Translations under genes and position numbers: made by a program
Assembly: GCA_030018575.1 (NCBI GenBank)
Contig: JASEIA010000001.1
Coordinates: forward strand, 1 to 42,492
Source of the DNA: Nanobdellota archaeon
GTDB taxonomy: Archaea; Nanobdellota; Nanobdellia; SCGC-AAA011-G17; GW2011-AR17
DNA length: 42,492 nt
Reading direction: 5' to 3'
Notes under the pieces: model-generated
What the model was told of the DNA's origin: nothing
What the model saw: only the letters and a program-made list of their open reading frames with translations
Databases searched by the model: none
Shown here: one piece after another, positions 7,223 to 14,813 of the stretch
Numbering within the stretch: the first letter of the stretch is position 1
Layout of the letters: the number at the start of each line of letters is the position of its first letter

Positions 7223-7714
7223 ATGGAAGAAGAACAACCGCACTTATTTGCATTGAAGACAACTGCAAACAGGGAAGACCAGGTAGTTGACTTTATACAG
7301 GCTCATGTAAAAAAGAGATGTCTTGATGTTTATTCTATCATAAAGCCGCACAAGATGAGGGGATACATATTTATCGAGGCAAAGGACAGGTCTGCCGCGA
7401 TGGAAGCTTCAAACGGCGTGCCTTATGCAAAAGGGCTTCTTGACAAGGAAGTAAGATATGAGGAAGTTGAGCCCATGCTTGAGCAGGTTAAGGTGCAGAT
7501 GAATGTCCAGATTAATGACATTGTTGAAATTATTTCCGGCCCGTTCAAGAGAGAGAAGGCAAAGGTCACGAGAATTGACCAGCAGAAAGAGGAAATCATT
7601 GTTGAGCTTTTGGAGGCAGCTGTCCCAATCCCTATTACTTTGAAGATGGACTCAGTTAAGGTTATCAGGCGTGAAGGCGAGATTAACGACGAGCCGAAAG
7701 AAGACGAGGATTAG
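7223..7714 (+). CDS. spt5: Transcription elongation factor Spt5 (NusG)
   Basis: A 163-aa protein with an N-terminal NGN domain (HLFALKTTANREDQVVDFIQ ... MRGYIFIEAKDRSAAMEASN ... YAKGLL) and a KOW domain (INDIVEIISGPFKREKAKVTRID). It binds the RNA polymerase clamp and promotes processive elongation together with Spt4. A short acidic tail (EINDEPKEDED) follows. It is translationally coupled to secE. In many archaea ribosomal protein uL11 comes next; here the following gene is on the other strand, so that operon is cut short. Confidence 0.93.
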   Translation: MEEEQPHLFALKTTANREDQVVDFIQAHVKKRCLDVYSIIKPHKMRGYIFIEAKDRSAAMEASNGVPYAKGLLDKEVRYEEVEPMLEQVKVQMNVQINDIVEIISGPFKREKAKVTRIDQQKEEIIVELLEAAVPIPITLKMDSVKVIRREGEINDEPKEDED

Positions 7715-7757
7715 TTCTTTTTGCTTTCTTGAGTTTATTAGTTTAATATTAATCCAT

Positions 7758-8312
7758 CTACTTTAACAGCTCTGCTATTTCATTCCCCTTGCCTTTTTCT
7801 ATCTCATCCAATGAAAGCCCCTCTAATTCGTGCGGAAAGACAAGCCATTTGTCTGTCTCGTGAATGTAGAAATCAGGCTTTATGCTTGTCTTGTTGTTTT
7901 GCGGCTTGAAATAAACGCTTGCAATCCTTATGTCGGAAGGCATGTTTGCCCTTGACTCCTCTCTCAGCTTTTTTATCAAAGCCTCGATTGTTTTTCCGCT
8001 GTCAAAAACATCATCTATTATTAAAAGCCTGTCTGAATTGTTCGCCCTATTTACAATGTAATCCAGGCCGTGAATCCTTACAATCTCATCAGCTTCCTCT
8101 ATTCCCGTATATCTTGAGGTTCTTGTCGCAATGTGGTCTGCCTTAATGCCTTTTGTTTTCAAAAATTCCTGCACATAGCAGCCTACCGGAGTGCCTCCTC
8201 TCCATAATGCAACCATAAAGCTTGGCTTGAAGCCTGAGTCATAAACCTGCTTTGCAAGCCTGTAAGAATCAAGCTGAAGCTCATCTGCTGTTATGAAAAG
8301 CTTGTCTGCCAT
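7758..8312 (-). CDS. Purine-type phosphoribosyltransferase
   Basis: A 184-aa PRTase with the PRPP loop LLIIDDVFDSGKTIEALIKK (about residues 96-115) and the pyrophosphate loop ALWRGGTPVG (about 35-44). The overall form, with the late aromatic segment YIHETDKWLVFPHE, resembles archaeal xanthine/guanine or hypoxanthine phosphoribosyltransferases. It would salvage a purine base to its nucleotide. Base specificity cannot be read from the sequence. It is convergent with spt5. Confidence 0.75.
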   Translation of the reverse strand: MADKLFITADELQLDSYRLAKQVYDSGFKPSFMVALWRGGTPVGCYVQEFLKTKGIKADHIATRTSRYTGIEEADEIVRIHGLDYIVNRANNSDRLLIIDDVFDSGKTIEALIKKLREESRANMPSDIRIASVYFKPQNNKTSIKPDFYIHETDKWLVFPHELEGLSLDEIEKGKGNEIAELLK

Positions 8313-8346
8313 AAAGAAGGGATGTATGGCTTGCTTAAATATCTTT

Positions 8347-8904
8347 TTATTTGTTTTTCAAAGAATTCCACATCTGCCTTGTCATCTGCATTACAATCTC
8401 CACCTTGCCGTTGTCAATGTTAGGCCTTTCCATGACTTCCTCAAAGCCTAATTTGCCGTACAGCCTTAATGCGCCTGCATTTTCCTTGTAAAGCCCCAGA
8501 TTGATTATGCTTATTTGCTTTCCAAACAGCTTTTGCTTTTCCTCAAATACGTAATCAAGAAGCATCTTCATTGCCTCTGAGCCGTACCCGCTTTTTGCCT
8601 CGCCTATCATAATAGCAACTTCAGGGCCGCCATTGTCATAATCCTCATAGCCATATCTTAAGCACACGTCTCCAATCATTGTATCATCGCTTTTCCTGAA
8701 TATGCCCCATGTCATGTTGCCTTCGTCTTTTCTCCATTCTGCTATGACTTCCCTGACTTCTTCCAGTGTGTGGGGTTCGTTGCCTGTTCCTGTCAGGACG
8801 TGCTTTGCATTCAGAAGCTCCATGTATCTCTTGTAATACTTCTCCTCGTCAGGAATTCTCGCGAGGTATAACCTCTCTCCGGTAATTGTGTCCAGCGTGT
8901 CCAT
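8347..8904 (-). CDS. GNAT-family N-acetyltransferase (RimJ/RimL-like)
   Basis: A 185-aa protein beginning GERLYLARIPDEEKYYKRYME, as RimJ/RimL-type acetyltransferases do. The acetyl-CoA-binding motif A is VAIMIGEAKSGYGSEAMKMLLDYVFEE (G-x-G at the loop) and motif B is NLGLYKENAGALRLYGKLGFEE. It would move an acetyl group from acetyl-CoA to an amine on a protein or small molecule; the target is unknown. It lies downstream of ftsY on the same strand with about 100-200 nt between. Confidence 0.85.
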   Translation of the reverse strand: MDTLDTITGERLYLARIPDEEKYYKRYMELLNAKHVLTGTGNEPHTLEEVREVIAEWRKDEGNMTWGIFRKSDDTMIGDVCLRYGYEDYDNGGPEVAIMIGEAKSGYGSEAMKMLLDYVFEEKQKLFGKQISIINLGLYKENAGALRLYGKLGFEEVMERPNIDNGKVEIVMQMTRQMWNSLKNK

Positions 8905-9001
8905 TGCGATAATAATGGTGCAAGCAGGTTAAAAAAGGTTTTGCAGGAGGCAGATTTGACGAGGGAAGGCAAAATTGCTTTTCGGAATTTTTGTAAACCT
9001 T

Positions 9002-9082
9002 TCAGAGTTTATTTGCCTGAACATAATGTTCCAAATGCAGGGTTGCTTCTTCATTTGTTTTGAATATATTTACATCATTCAT
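9002..9082 (-). CDS. Possible 26-aa small protein after ftsY
   Basis: A short frame (MNDVNIFKTNEEATLHLEHY...) begins 22 nt after the ftsY stop and has a purine-rich GGGGGA about 6 nt before its ATG. I do not recognise it, and a frame this short can arise by chance. The rest of 8905-9103 holds nothing else apart from a degenerate match to the GGCAGATTTGACGA motif (8949-8962), whose reverse complement occurs near 20137-20150. Confidence 0.25.
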   Translation of the reverse strand: MNDVNIFKTNEEATLHLEHYVQANKL

Positions 9083-9103
9083 TTTTATTCCCCCTATTTC
9101 TTC

Positions 9104-10429
9104 CTATAACCCCAGACTATTTAAAATCTTCTCTTTGTCAAACGCTTCCAAGTCCTTGTACTCCTGCCCCATACCGAGAAATAATATTGGCTTCTTTGTG
9201 ACATAAGTGACTGAAATTGCTGTCCCGCCTTTCTCATCAATGTCTGCCTTTGCCAAAACAACAGCGTCTATGCCCACTGCCTGGTCAAAGCTCCTTATCT
9301 GCTCAATGCAGTCATTGCCTGCTATCATCTCGCCAATGTATATTTTTAAGTCAGGCTTTGCCACTCTTACTATCTTTTTCATCTCATCCATCAGGTTTGC
9401 ATTGCTGTGCTGCCTTCCTGCAGTGTCTATAAGAACTACGTCAATATTTCTTGCCTTTGCCATTTCAACCGCGTCAAACGCTACTGCAGCCGGGTCTGCG
9501 CCGTAATCATGCTTTACAATCGGAACATTCAATCTCTTTGCATGCTCTTCCAATTGCTGGATTGCAGCGCTCCTCCATGTGTCTCCTGCTGCTAACACGC
9601 ATTTCAAGCCAGTCTTCTGCAGCATGTAAGCCATCTTTGCAATTGTTGTTGTTTTCCCGCTTCCATTGGCGCCAAGGAAAGATACAATGTAAGGCTTTTT
9701 CCCTTTTGCCTCTTTCACAAAGTCAACTGCCTTGTAATCGTCAAAAAGCCCGCTGATGCTCTCCCTCAGGCTTTCCACAACAGCATCCTCCACCTTACCC
9801 CTTGTTATTGGCTTTTCAACCAAGTCATTCTTGAGGTCTGCCTTTATCTTTCCAATGACTTCAAATGCAACATTGTTTTCCAGCATTGCAAGCTCCAGCT
9901 CCCAGAACAATTCATCGAATCTTTCAGGAGAGATTTTGGTTGTTGTAATTGCCTGCTTTAGGCGCGAGAAGAATCCCTTTTTCTCCTCTTGTATTACTTC
10001 TTTCTTTGGAGCTTCGTGAATAACCTCTTTCTTAGGAGTTTCGTGAATAATTTCCTTCTTAGGCTCCTCTTTTTTTGGGATTTCGCGAATAGGCTCCTCG
10101 CGGGCAACCTTTTTCTTGATTTCTTTTACAGCTTCTTTCGGCTTTTCAAAATGCTTTTTTTCCTCAACAAAAGGCTGCCTTAATTCTGCTTTTTTCTCCT
10201 CTTTTCTCAGTGTTTCCTTTGGCTTTTCTATGCGGGTTTCTTTCGGCTTTTCAGGAATTATCTCAACAGGCGGAGGCGGCACTTCTATATCCTCAATCTC
10301 CTGCTCTGTAAATATCTCTTCAGGCTCTATATGCGGCGGAAGCGGAACCTCTATGGGCTCTTCCTTCTCAATGGCAGAGCTTATCCTGCTTACTGCCGCC
10401 TTTAGCTTTTCCTTAAGGAACTTGAACAT
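9104..10429 (-). CDS. ftsY: Signal recognition particle receptor FtsY
   Basis: A 441-aa SRP-type GTPase. The conserved NG domain fills the last ~300 residues: N-domain helices (FFSRLKQAITTTKISPERFDE), P-loop GANGSGKTTTIAKMA near 255, DTWRSAAIQQLEEHAKRL, the DTAGRQHSNANLMDEM switch, and the closing VLAKADIDEKGGTAISVTY and PILFLGMGQ. It docks ribosome-SRP complexes at the membrane and hands them to SecYE. The N-terminal ~145 residues are highly charged with repeated KKE-type units (PKKEVIHEA, PKKEVIQEE), a membrane-docking linker longer than in most archaea. TATA-like GGTTTATATATTC lies about 27 nt upstream of the ATG. Confidence 0.95.
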   Translation of the reverse strand: MFKFLKEKLKAAVSRISSAIEKEEPIEVPLPPHIEPEEIFTEQEIEDIEVPPPPVEIIPEKPKETRIEKPKETLRKEEKKAELRQPFVEEKKHFEKPKEAVKEIKKKVAREEPIREIPKKEEPKKEIIHETPKKEVIHEAPKKEVIQEEKKGFFSRLKQAITTTKISPERFDELFWELELAMLENNVAFEVIGKIKADLKNDLVEKPITRGKVEDAVVESLRESISGLFDDYKAVDFVKEAKGKKPYIVSFLGANGSGKTTTIAKMAYMLQKTGLKCVLAAGDTWRSAAIQQLEEHAKRLNVPIVKHDYGADPAAVAFDAVEMAKARNIDVVLIDTAGRQHSNANLMDEMKKIVRVAKPDLKIYIGEMIAGNDCIEQIRSFDQAVGIDAVVLAKADIDEKGGTAISVTYVTKKPILFLGMGQEYKDLEAFDKEKILNSLGL

Positions 10430-10467
10430 TATTGTATTGCTTGAAAACAGAATATATAAACCTTATG

Positions 10468-10605
10468 TTAGCGGAGCTTTTTTACGATATCCCTTACAAA
10501 ACTGCTTATGAAGTTATAGATAATGTATATATAATAGATTGCCCAGAATGCAATTAGCCCCACTATTATTGCAAGCAGTATCAGCAGGATTGTCCATAAG
10601 TCCAT
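10468..10605 (-). CDS. 45-aa single-pass membrane protein upstream of ftsY
   Basis: The frame reads MDLWTILLILLAIIVGLIAF then a second hydrophobic, aromatic stretch (WAIYYIYIIYNFISS) and a basic end (VRDIVKKLR). It is almost wholly hydrophobic, so it is a small membrane protein of unknown role. GCTTAAATACC on the minus strand lies about 27 nt before the ATG, the same leaderless pattern as neighbouring genes, which supports its reality. Its stop overlaps the promoter region of ftsY, so the two are on the same strand with separate promoters. Confidence 0.65.
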   Translation of the reverse strand: MDLWTILLILLAIIVGLIAFWAIYYIYIIYNFISSFVRDIVKKLR

Positions 10606-10762
10606 GCAGATTATCAGGGGTTTTTGGTATTTAAGCTTTCTGAGCTTTCAAAGCAGGCTTAGGTCTCCTAAAAAGCGCTTAACGCCTTTATAAAGTAACT
10701 AATGAGTAGTAACAAATAGAAAGGCTTATATAGGCGTAAAACAAGTTAATACTGGGGGTAAA

Positions 10763-10855
10763 ATGATAAAACCTATTCAAAAAAAGCCATTGGAAAACAG
10801 CGCAGAAGAAAAGCGCAGGAACGAGGAAGATATATTAGCAGAGGGCTATTACTAA
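10763..10855 (+). CDS. 30-aa small charged protein upstream of a methyltransferase
   Basis: The frame reads MIKPIQKKPLENSAEEKRRN and ends EEDILAEGYY. A Shine-Dalgarno-like GGGGGT lies 4 nt before the ATG and a TATA-like GGCTTATATAGG near 10722-10733. The methyltransferase gene starts 9 nt after its stop with its own GGTG. It may be a leader peptide or a small protein in its own right; I do not recognise it. Confidence 0.5.
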   Translation: MIKPIQKKPLENSAEEKRRNEEDILAEGYY

Positions 10856-10864
10856 AGGTGAAAA

Positions 10865-11494
10865 ATGAAGCCGCTATCAGACATGCTCAACGACTACTTT
10901 GCAGGCAGGGAATTATCCGAAGATGAATTAAAGGCGGTTCTTGCGTGCAGGGAAAGGTGCATTAAGCAGGCTGCGAGCCATTCGCTTACAAGCACAACGT
11001 CTTATGCAATGTCATTTGATGTGCAGATGCAGATGCTAAGGAAATATTTTGAAAATGCTGAAACTATCATAAGGGATTCAATAAATGGCAGGAAAGCAAT
11101 CGAGCTTGGGCCCGGATGCAATCCGATGCACAAGTGGCTTCTTGAGAAGGGCGCTTCGGAATACACAGGCGTTGAGTTGTTTTATCCGCGGATATCGGAA
11201 AAAATGGTTGAAGGGGAAAATGCGAGAATTGCTGCCAATGATGCATTGTCATTTCTTGTTTCTCAGCCTGGCGAGTCAGCAATAGTTGCAAGCAGGGGTG
11301 TCCTTAACCAGGAAGTCATGCCTTCTTCGAATTATGCAAGGTTTCTGGCAAGGGAGATTTACAGGGTTACGCCCAAAGGCGGAATCACGATACATTCTAT
11401 GGGCGTGTCCTCGCTTGATGCAAAGCGCTTCTTTAGGGAAGCAGGATTCAGGCCGCTTGATGAAAGGGATTACAATGCAGTATGGGTAAAGTAA
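10865..11494 (+). CDS. Class I SAM-dependent methyltransferase
   Basis: A 209-aa protein with SAM motif I AIELGPGCNPMHKWLLEKGA (about residues 77-96), motif II YTGVELF, and post-motif strands VASRGVLNQE and ITIHSMGVSS. The N-terminal ~70 residues are helical and hold a Cys-Arg-Glu-Arg-Cys segment. The substrate is unknown; the form is that of small-molecule or protein methyltransferases rather than DNA methylases. It is second in a small operon after the 30-aa frame. Confidence 0.7.
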   Translation: MKPLSDMLNDYFAGRELSEDELKAVLACRERCIKQAASHSLTSTTSYAMSFDVQMQMLRKYFENAETIIRDSINGRKAIELGPGCNPMHKWLLEKGASEYTGVELFYPRISEKMVEGENARIAANDALSFLVSQPGESAIVASRGVLNQEVMPSSNYARFLAREIYRVTPKGGITIHSMGVSSLDAKRFFREAGFRPLDERDYNAVWVK

Positions 11495-11529
11495 GATTTT
11501 TCCATAATTTTCCATATTTCTACCAATAT

Positions 11530-11619
11530 AGATAATTCTGCGACTTAGATGACAAATTGGCAGAATTATCTGATGGATAATTCGGTGGAATATATGACAT
11601 CTTGAACCGAATTATCCAT
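11530..11619. repeat. Double-hairpin dispersed element, copy 2 (complete)
   Basis: Hairpin a (11530-11571) has perfect 12-nt arms, AGATAATTCTGC / GCAGAATTATCT, around an 18-nt loop. After one G (11572), hairpin b (11573-11619) has perfect 14-nt arms, ATGGATAATTCGGT / ACCGAATTATCCAT, around a 19-nt loop. The loop of b is the near-exact reverse complement of the copy 1 loop. The right flank has repeated TATCTAGAA units (11619-11637). The element lies between a methyltransferase gene and the Lrp-like regulator. Confidence 0.85.
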
Positions 11620-11690
11620 ATCTAGAATATCTAGAATATCTTGGGATTAGGCTTAAATAGCGTTTTTCTTCTGGTTTTCCTGTAAGGTTT

Positions 11691-11754
11691 GCAGGGGTTT
11701 TGGAATTCCGGCTTTGCCGAAAGCGCAAGCCAGTATCCCGGAAAAATCCCCTGC
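11691..11754 (+). promoter_or_regulatory. Structured 5' leader of the Lrp-like regulator gene
   Basis: A TATA-like GGCTTAAATAGC (about 11650-11661) puts the transcript start near 11685, leaving an ~85-nt leader. Within it GCAGGGG (11691-11697) pairs with CCCCTGC (11748-11754), then TTCCGG with CCGGAA, and an inner GGCTTTGC pairs imperfectly with GCGCAAGCC. The Shine-Dalgarno-like GGAG (11755-11758) abuts the stem foot, so folding could restrict ribosome access. This is one of the few long leaders in the window. Confidence 0.55.
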
Positions 11755-11768
11755 AGGAGAACTAACAA

Positions 11769-12242
11769 ATGGAAATGGACAAGAGGGAAATGCTCATAAT
11801 ATCTGCCCTGAGGCAGAACTGCAGGCAGAGCCTGACTGACATGAGCAAGGAGACAAGGATACCAATCTCGACAATACACGAGAGGATTAACTGCTATGAC
11901 AAGACGCTGATAAAAAAGCACACTGCACTGATTGACTTTGCAAAGCTTGGATTCAACACAAGGGCGAAAGTGCTTATCAAGGTTGAGAAAGAGCAGAGAA
12001 AGAAGCTGCAGGATTTTCTTGAAGACTGCAAAAACGTCAACACCCTGCTGAAAGTGAACAACGGGTTTGATTTCCTTGCAGACATGGTTTTTCCGCACAT
12101 AAAGGAAATGGAGGACTTTGTCGAGGGAATAGAGAAGAAGTTCAGGGTTTTGAACAAGGAAGTGTTTTATGTCATTGATGAGCTGAAGATGGAGGAGTTT
12201 CTTGCAGACCCTGCGCTTGTAATGATGGAGCAGAATGATTGA
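11769..12242 (+). CDS. Lrp/AsnC-family transcriptional regulator
   Basis: A 157-aa protein with an N-terminal helix-turn-helix (EMLIISALRQNCRQSLTDMS ... IPISTIHERIN, about residues 6-42) and a RAM-like ligand-binding and oligomerising domain (AKVLIKVEKEQRKKLQDFLE ... VNTLLKVNNGFDFLADMVF). Such feast/famine proteins sense amino acids and often repress their own gene. The leader hairpin suggests a further layer of control. Its stop overlaps the ATG of the next gene by 8 nt, so the two are tightly coupled and the regulator may act with that protein. Confidence 0.8.
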   Translation: MEMDKREMLIISALRQNCRQSLTDMSKETRIPISTIHERINCYDKTLIKKHTALIDFAKLGFNTRAKVLIKVEKEQRKKLQDFLEDCKNVNTLLKVNNGFDFLADMVFPHIKEMEDFVEGIEKKFRVLNKEVFYVIDELKMEEFLADPALVMMEQND

Positions 12243-13341
12243 GGAAATAAACAGCTATTTTAAGGAGCGCTTTGGGGTTTCTGTTGCAGAAACAAAGCTG
12301 CATTCCCATTCAGAATCAGAATGGAAGCAGTTCTCTGAAAGCAATGGATTCAATGCAGACGGGGCTTATCTTGTAAGAGGCAGGGAGGCGCACGTGAATG
12401 CCGATTCAAGGTTTGCGGCGATAGACACATTTCACGAGTATTTCGGGCACGGGCTTTACACAGAGCATTCTGTTATTGGCAAAAAGCTTTATTCGCTTGA
12501 GCAGAAGCTGATGAATGAGGAGAAGGAGGCAGGCGTATCTTCAAGGGAAGAGCTGGGGAGATTCAGGGAGAATAGCGATACCTGCAGGGAAATAAGGGAA
12601 TTCCAGGAAAAGACAATCGCACCTTACGAGGGCTTTGCAATGTGGATGGAATGGCACTTGTCGATGCTTACAGGAAAAATGCCGCTTTACGAAAAAAAGG
12701 AGGCTTGCAGGAGCGAAGGGGCAAGGCGCCTGACAAATGAATTCATTGAATTCTCAAGGCAAAACACTGACTATGCATTGCTGTATGCCAACGGCTTTCC
12801 AAAGCATTGCAATATGGCTGTTTTGAATGAAATTGCAAGGAATGTGTTCAGAAATGACTTGAATTCAATTGCTTTTGCATTGGTTTACGGCTCTCGCAAG
12901 CCTTATTCAGACATTGACCTGTTTATCGTGTCTGACAAGATTCCCTGCTTTTTCACAGGCTGGCTTGACGTGTATTCAGTGCCAAGAGAGAAATTCAGCG
13001 AACTGCTTTCAAAGCAGGACATATCAATAACAGACGCATTGTGCTCGGGGGAATTGATTTATGGGAATAATGCATCTTTTCAGAATGCAAAACATAAGGC
13101 GGTTTCTGCGCCTCCTTCCAAAGAGGCAATTGATTTTCATTTAAACCATGCCTGCAAAGCAAAAGAGCTTTCTGAAAAGTGCACGGATGCAAGGGAAAAA
13201 AGAAGCGCTGCAAGGTATGCTGTTTCTTACAGGCTGAATGCGATTGAAATGCAGAGAGGAAGAAAGCCGCTTACATTGAACACCTTAATGGAAAGGTATC
13301 CTGAGCAATTCAGGCCATTTGAAAAGCCTTATATAGAATAA
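12235..13341 (+). CDS. Fusion of metalloprotease-like domain and minimal nucleotidyltransferase
   Basis: A 368-aa protein of unusual make-up. The first ~180 residues include TFHEYFGHGLYTEHS, an H67-E68-x3-H72 zinc-site-like motif, and later acidic residues (YEGFAMWMEWHLS near 131-143) that could give a third ligand. Residues ~195-260 form a MNT-type nucleotidyltransferase core, ALVYGSRKPYSDIDLFIV, with G219-S220 and D226/D228 as catalytic residues. The C-terminal ~90 residues (HLNHACKAKELSEKC ... RSAARYAVSYRLNAIEMQRG) are helical and HEPN-like. This resembles toxin-antitoxin or signalling proteins; actual activity is unknown. It is coupled to the Lrp-like regulator. Confidence 0.65.
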   Translation: MIEEINSYFKERFGVSVAETKLHSHSESEWKQFSESNGFNADGAYLVRGREAHVNADSRFAAIDTFHEYFGHGLYTEHSVIGKKLYSLEQKLMNEEKEAGVSSREELGRFRENSDTCREIREFQEKTIAPYEGFAMWMEWHLSMLTGKMPLYEKKEACRSEGARRLTNEFIEFSRQNTDYALLYANGFPKHCNMAVLNEIARNVFRNDLNSIAFALVYGSRKPYSDIDLFIVSDKIPCFFTGWLDVYSVPREKFSELLSKQDISITDALCSGELIYGNNASFQNAKHKAVSAPPSKEAIDFHLNHACKAKELSEKCTDAREKRSAARYAVSYRLNAIEMQRGRKPLTLNTLMERYPEQFRPFEKPYIE

Positions 13342-13357
13342 ATAACACTTAATTCAC

Positions 13358-13516
13358 ATGGAGCCAAGCCAAAGAAACGCGCTATACAGGGGCGCTGTTG
13401 AAAGGTACGCTCACGCGCCGCCTGAAAAGCCAAGAATGAGATTCCCGTGGGGAATTATAATAGCTCTTTTGATACTAATACTTGTTTATTATGTCGTGAA
13501 CAAGTTCTTATTTTGA
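13358..13516 (+). CDS. 52-aa single-pass membrane protein
   Basis: The frame begins MEPSQRNALYRGAVERYAHA, continues through a basic Pro-rich stretch, and ends in one membrane segment (WGIIIALLILILVYYVV) plus NKFLF. CCTTATATAGAA lies about 25 nt before the ATG, the leaderless pattern seen throughout. It overlaps the end of the convergent lipoprotein gene by 9 nt. The function is unknown; the topology suggests a cytoplasmic N-terminus with a tail anchor. Confidence 0.65.
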   Translation: MEPSQRNALYRGAVERYAHAPPEKPRMRFPWGIIIALLILILVYYVVNKFLF

Positions 13517-14143
13517 AGAAGCTTGCTGGCTTCTTGCGTTCTGCAGCTCTTCATCAACCACCGGCTTGAAAGGCGGTATCGGAGCAGGGCAAACCAATGA
13601 CAAACCAATCTCTGCCGTCACTGTGCCAACCTTTGTCCTCGGCCTCCATGCTGTAGCCTGGAACTGAGTCCTGCCTTGCTCGTCGCGGTAATAATACCCA
13701 TCTGTCGGGCATTCCGGAGACCAAACAATGCATTCAATCCTGCCGCCTTCTGCCCCTTCAGGAAGCTCAAATTCCATTATATCAAGAGAGCGCATGTCTA
13801 AGGCATTACTCCCTCCAACATGGGAAATCTGCCCGTCACGCGCTATATAATTGACAAAAAACTCGTACTGAATCCAAGACAATGCGCAATTGTTGTCTGC
13901 GGAAGGCCTGCATTTTAATCTCAGGTTTTCAGCGTAAGCATGCTCGCCCCTGTAATCATAAGGATAGTTCCTTGCTTTCATCGTAAAGCTGATATCCCTT
14001 ACCCTTTCTGTGAATTTGGGTTCGATGCTCACAGCCCTTGTTGAATCATCAAGAAAATACGTGTCAAGGCAGTCCTCCTGTATGCATCCCAGTGAAGAAG
14101 CGATTCCTGCCGCGGCTAAAATTAAAGCGAGTTTTGTTGTCAT
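13508..14143 (-). CDS. Secreted or lipid-anchored protein of unknown function
   Basis: A 211-aa protein starting with a signal peptide (MTTKLALILAAAGIASSLGC); the Cys after A-S-S-L-G looks like a lipobox, so lipid anchoring is likely. The remainder is beta-rich with several paired cysteines (LKCRPSADNNCALSWIQYEF, RIECIVWSPECPTDGYYY), suggesting disulfides outside the cell. No catalytic motif is seen. TATA-like GGTTTATATAG lies about 45 nt upstream with GGGGT near the start. Confidence 0.6.
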   Translation of the reverse strand: MTTKLALILAAAGIASSLGCIQEDCLDTYFLDDSTRAVSIEPKFTERVRDISFTMKARNYPYDYRGEHAYAENLRLKCRPSADNNCALSWIQYEFFVNYIARDGQISHVGGSNALDMRSLDIMEFELPEGAEGGRIECIVWSPECPTDGYYYRDEQGRTQFQATAWRPRTKVGTVTAEIGLSLVCPAPIPPFKPVVDEELQNARSQQASSK

Positions 14144-14213
14144 TTTATCGTAAATACCCCTGAAAAAAGAGATATGCGGGTACTATATAAACCTATCTAA
14201 ACTAAACAGAAAT

Positions 14214-14813
14214 TTATCTCGAGGCGTCGCACTGCCTTTCTAATTCAAGCTTCTTTGCGATTGCGTTTGAGCTTTGGTCAAGGTTAAAAGCTTTTATAAT
14301 CTCGTCAGCCAGGGCTTCTTCGATGTGCTTCTTTGTGTTGAATGATTTTGCGTATGAGCCCTGAACCATCATCTTCATTGCAAGGTCAACCCTTCTCTGG
14401 GGCGCGCACTCGACTGCTTTGGGGTATTTCGCCCCGCCGTACTCTATGGTTGTTATTTCCTCCCTCGGAGCGGCGTTCTCAATCGCCTTTACAAGAACCC
14501 CTACAGGGTTCTTTTTTACCCTTGATTCGATTATTGCAAGGCACTTCTCCATAATCTTGTACTTGCCCAATGCCTTGCCGCAGCAGTGGCCTGAGCTTGT
14601 CTTGTGCTTCTTGCCCTTGTGCCCTGGCACCATTATCTTGTTCATCATTCTTTCAACAACATTGCTTTTTGTCTTCCAGAACATAATGCCTATGTTTCTC
14701 CCGCCTGTCCTTGGTATGATAAGAGGATGGAGGTTTATGTAATCCTTCAATCCGGGGTCATCCGCCTTTATTGCTGAAGTGTCCCACTTGTTGAACAGCA
14801 TTATCTTGCTCAT
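14214..14813 (-). CDS. rps7: Small ribosomal subunit protein uS7
   Basis: A 199-aa archaeal uS7, which nucleates assembly of the 30S head by binding 16S rRNA. Family segments are GRNIGIMFWKTKSNVVERMM, MEKCLAIIESRVKKNPVGVL, APREEITTIEYGGAKYPKAV and APQRRVDLAMKMM. The start at 14813 (MSKIMLFNKW) is chosen because its ATG overlaps the TGA stop of uS12 (ATGA); an upstream in-frame ATG lies inside uS12. The gene order uS12-uS7 is the conserved one; the elongation factor genes often found next to it are not adjacent. Confidence 0.95.
   Translation of the reverse strand: MSKIMLFNKWDTSAIKADDPGLKDYINLHPLIIPRTGGRNIGIMFWKTKSNVVERMMNKIMVPGHKGKKHKTSSGHCCGKALGKYKIMEKCLAIIESRVKKNPVGVLVKAIENAAPREEITTIEYGGAKYPKAVECAPQRRVDLAMKMMVQGSYAKSFNTKKHIEEALADEIIKAFNLDQSSNAIAKKLELERQCDASR

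Noticed and set aside
9207..10511. Several plus-strand frames over ftsY
   Set aside because: They mirror the codon bias of the minus-strand ftsY gene and hold no motif; ftsY has clear GTPase signatures.
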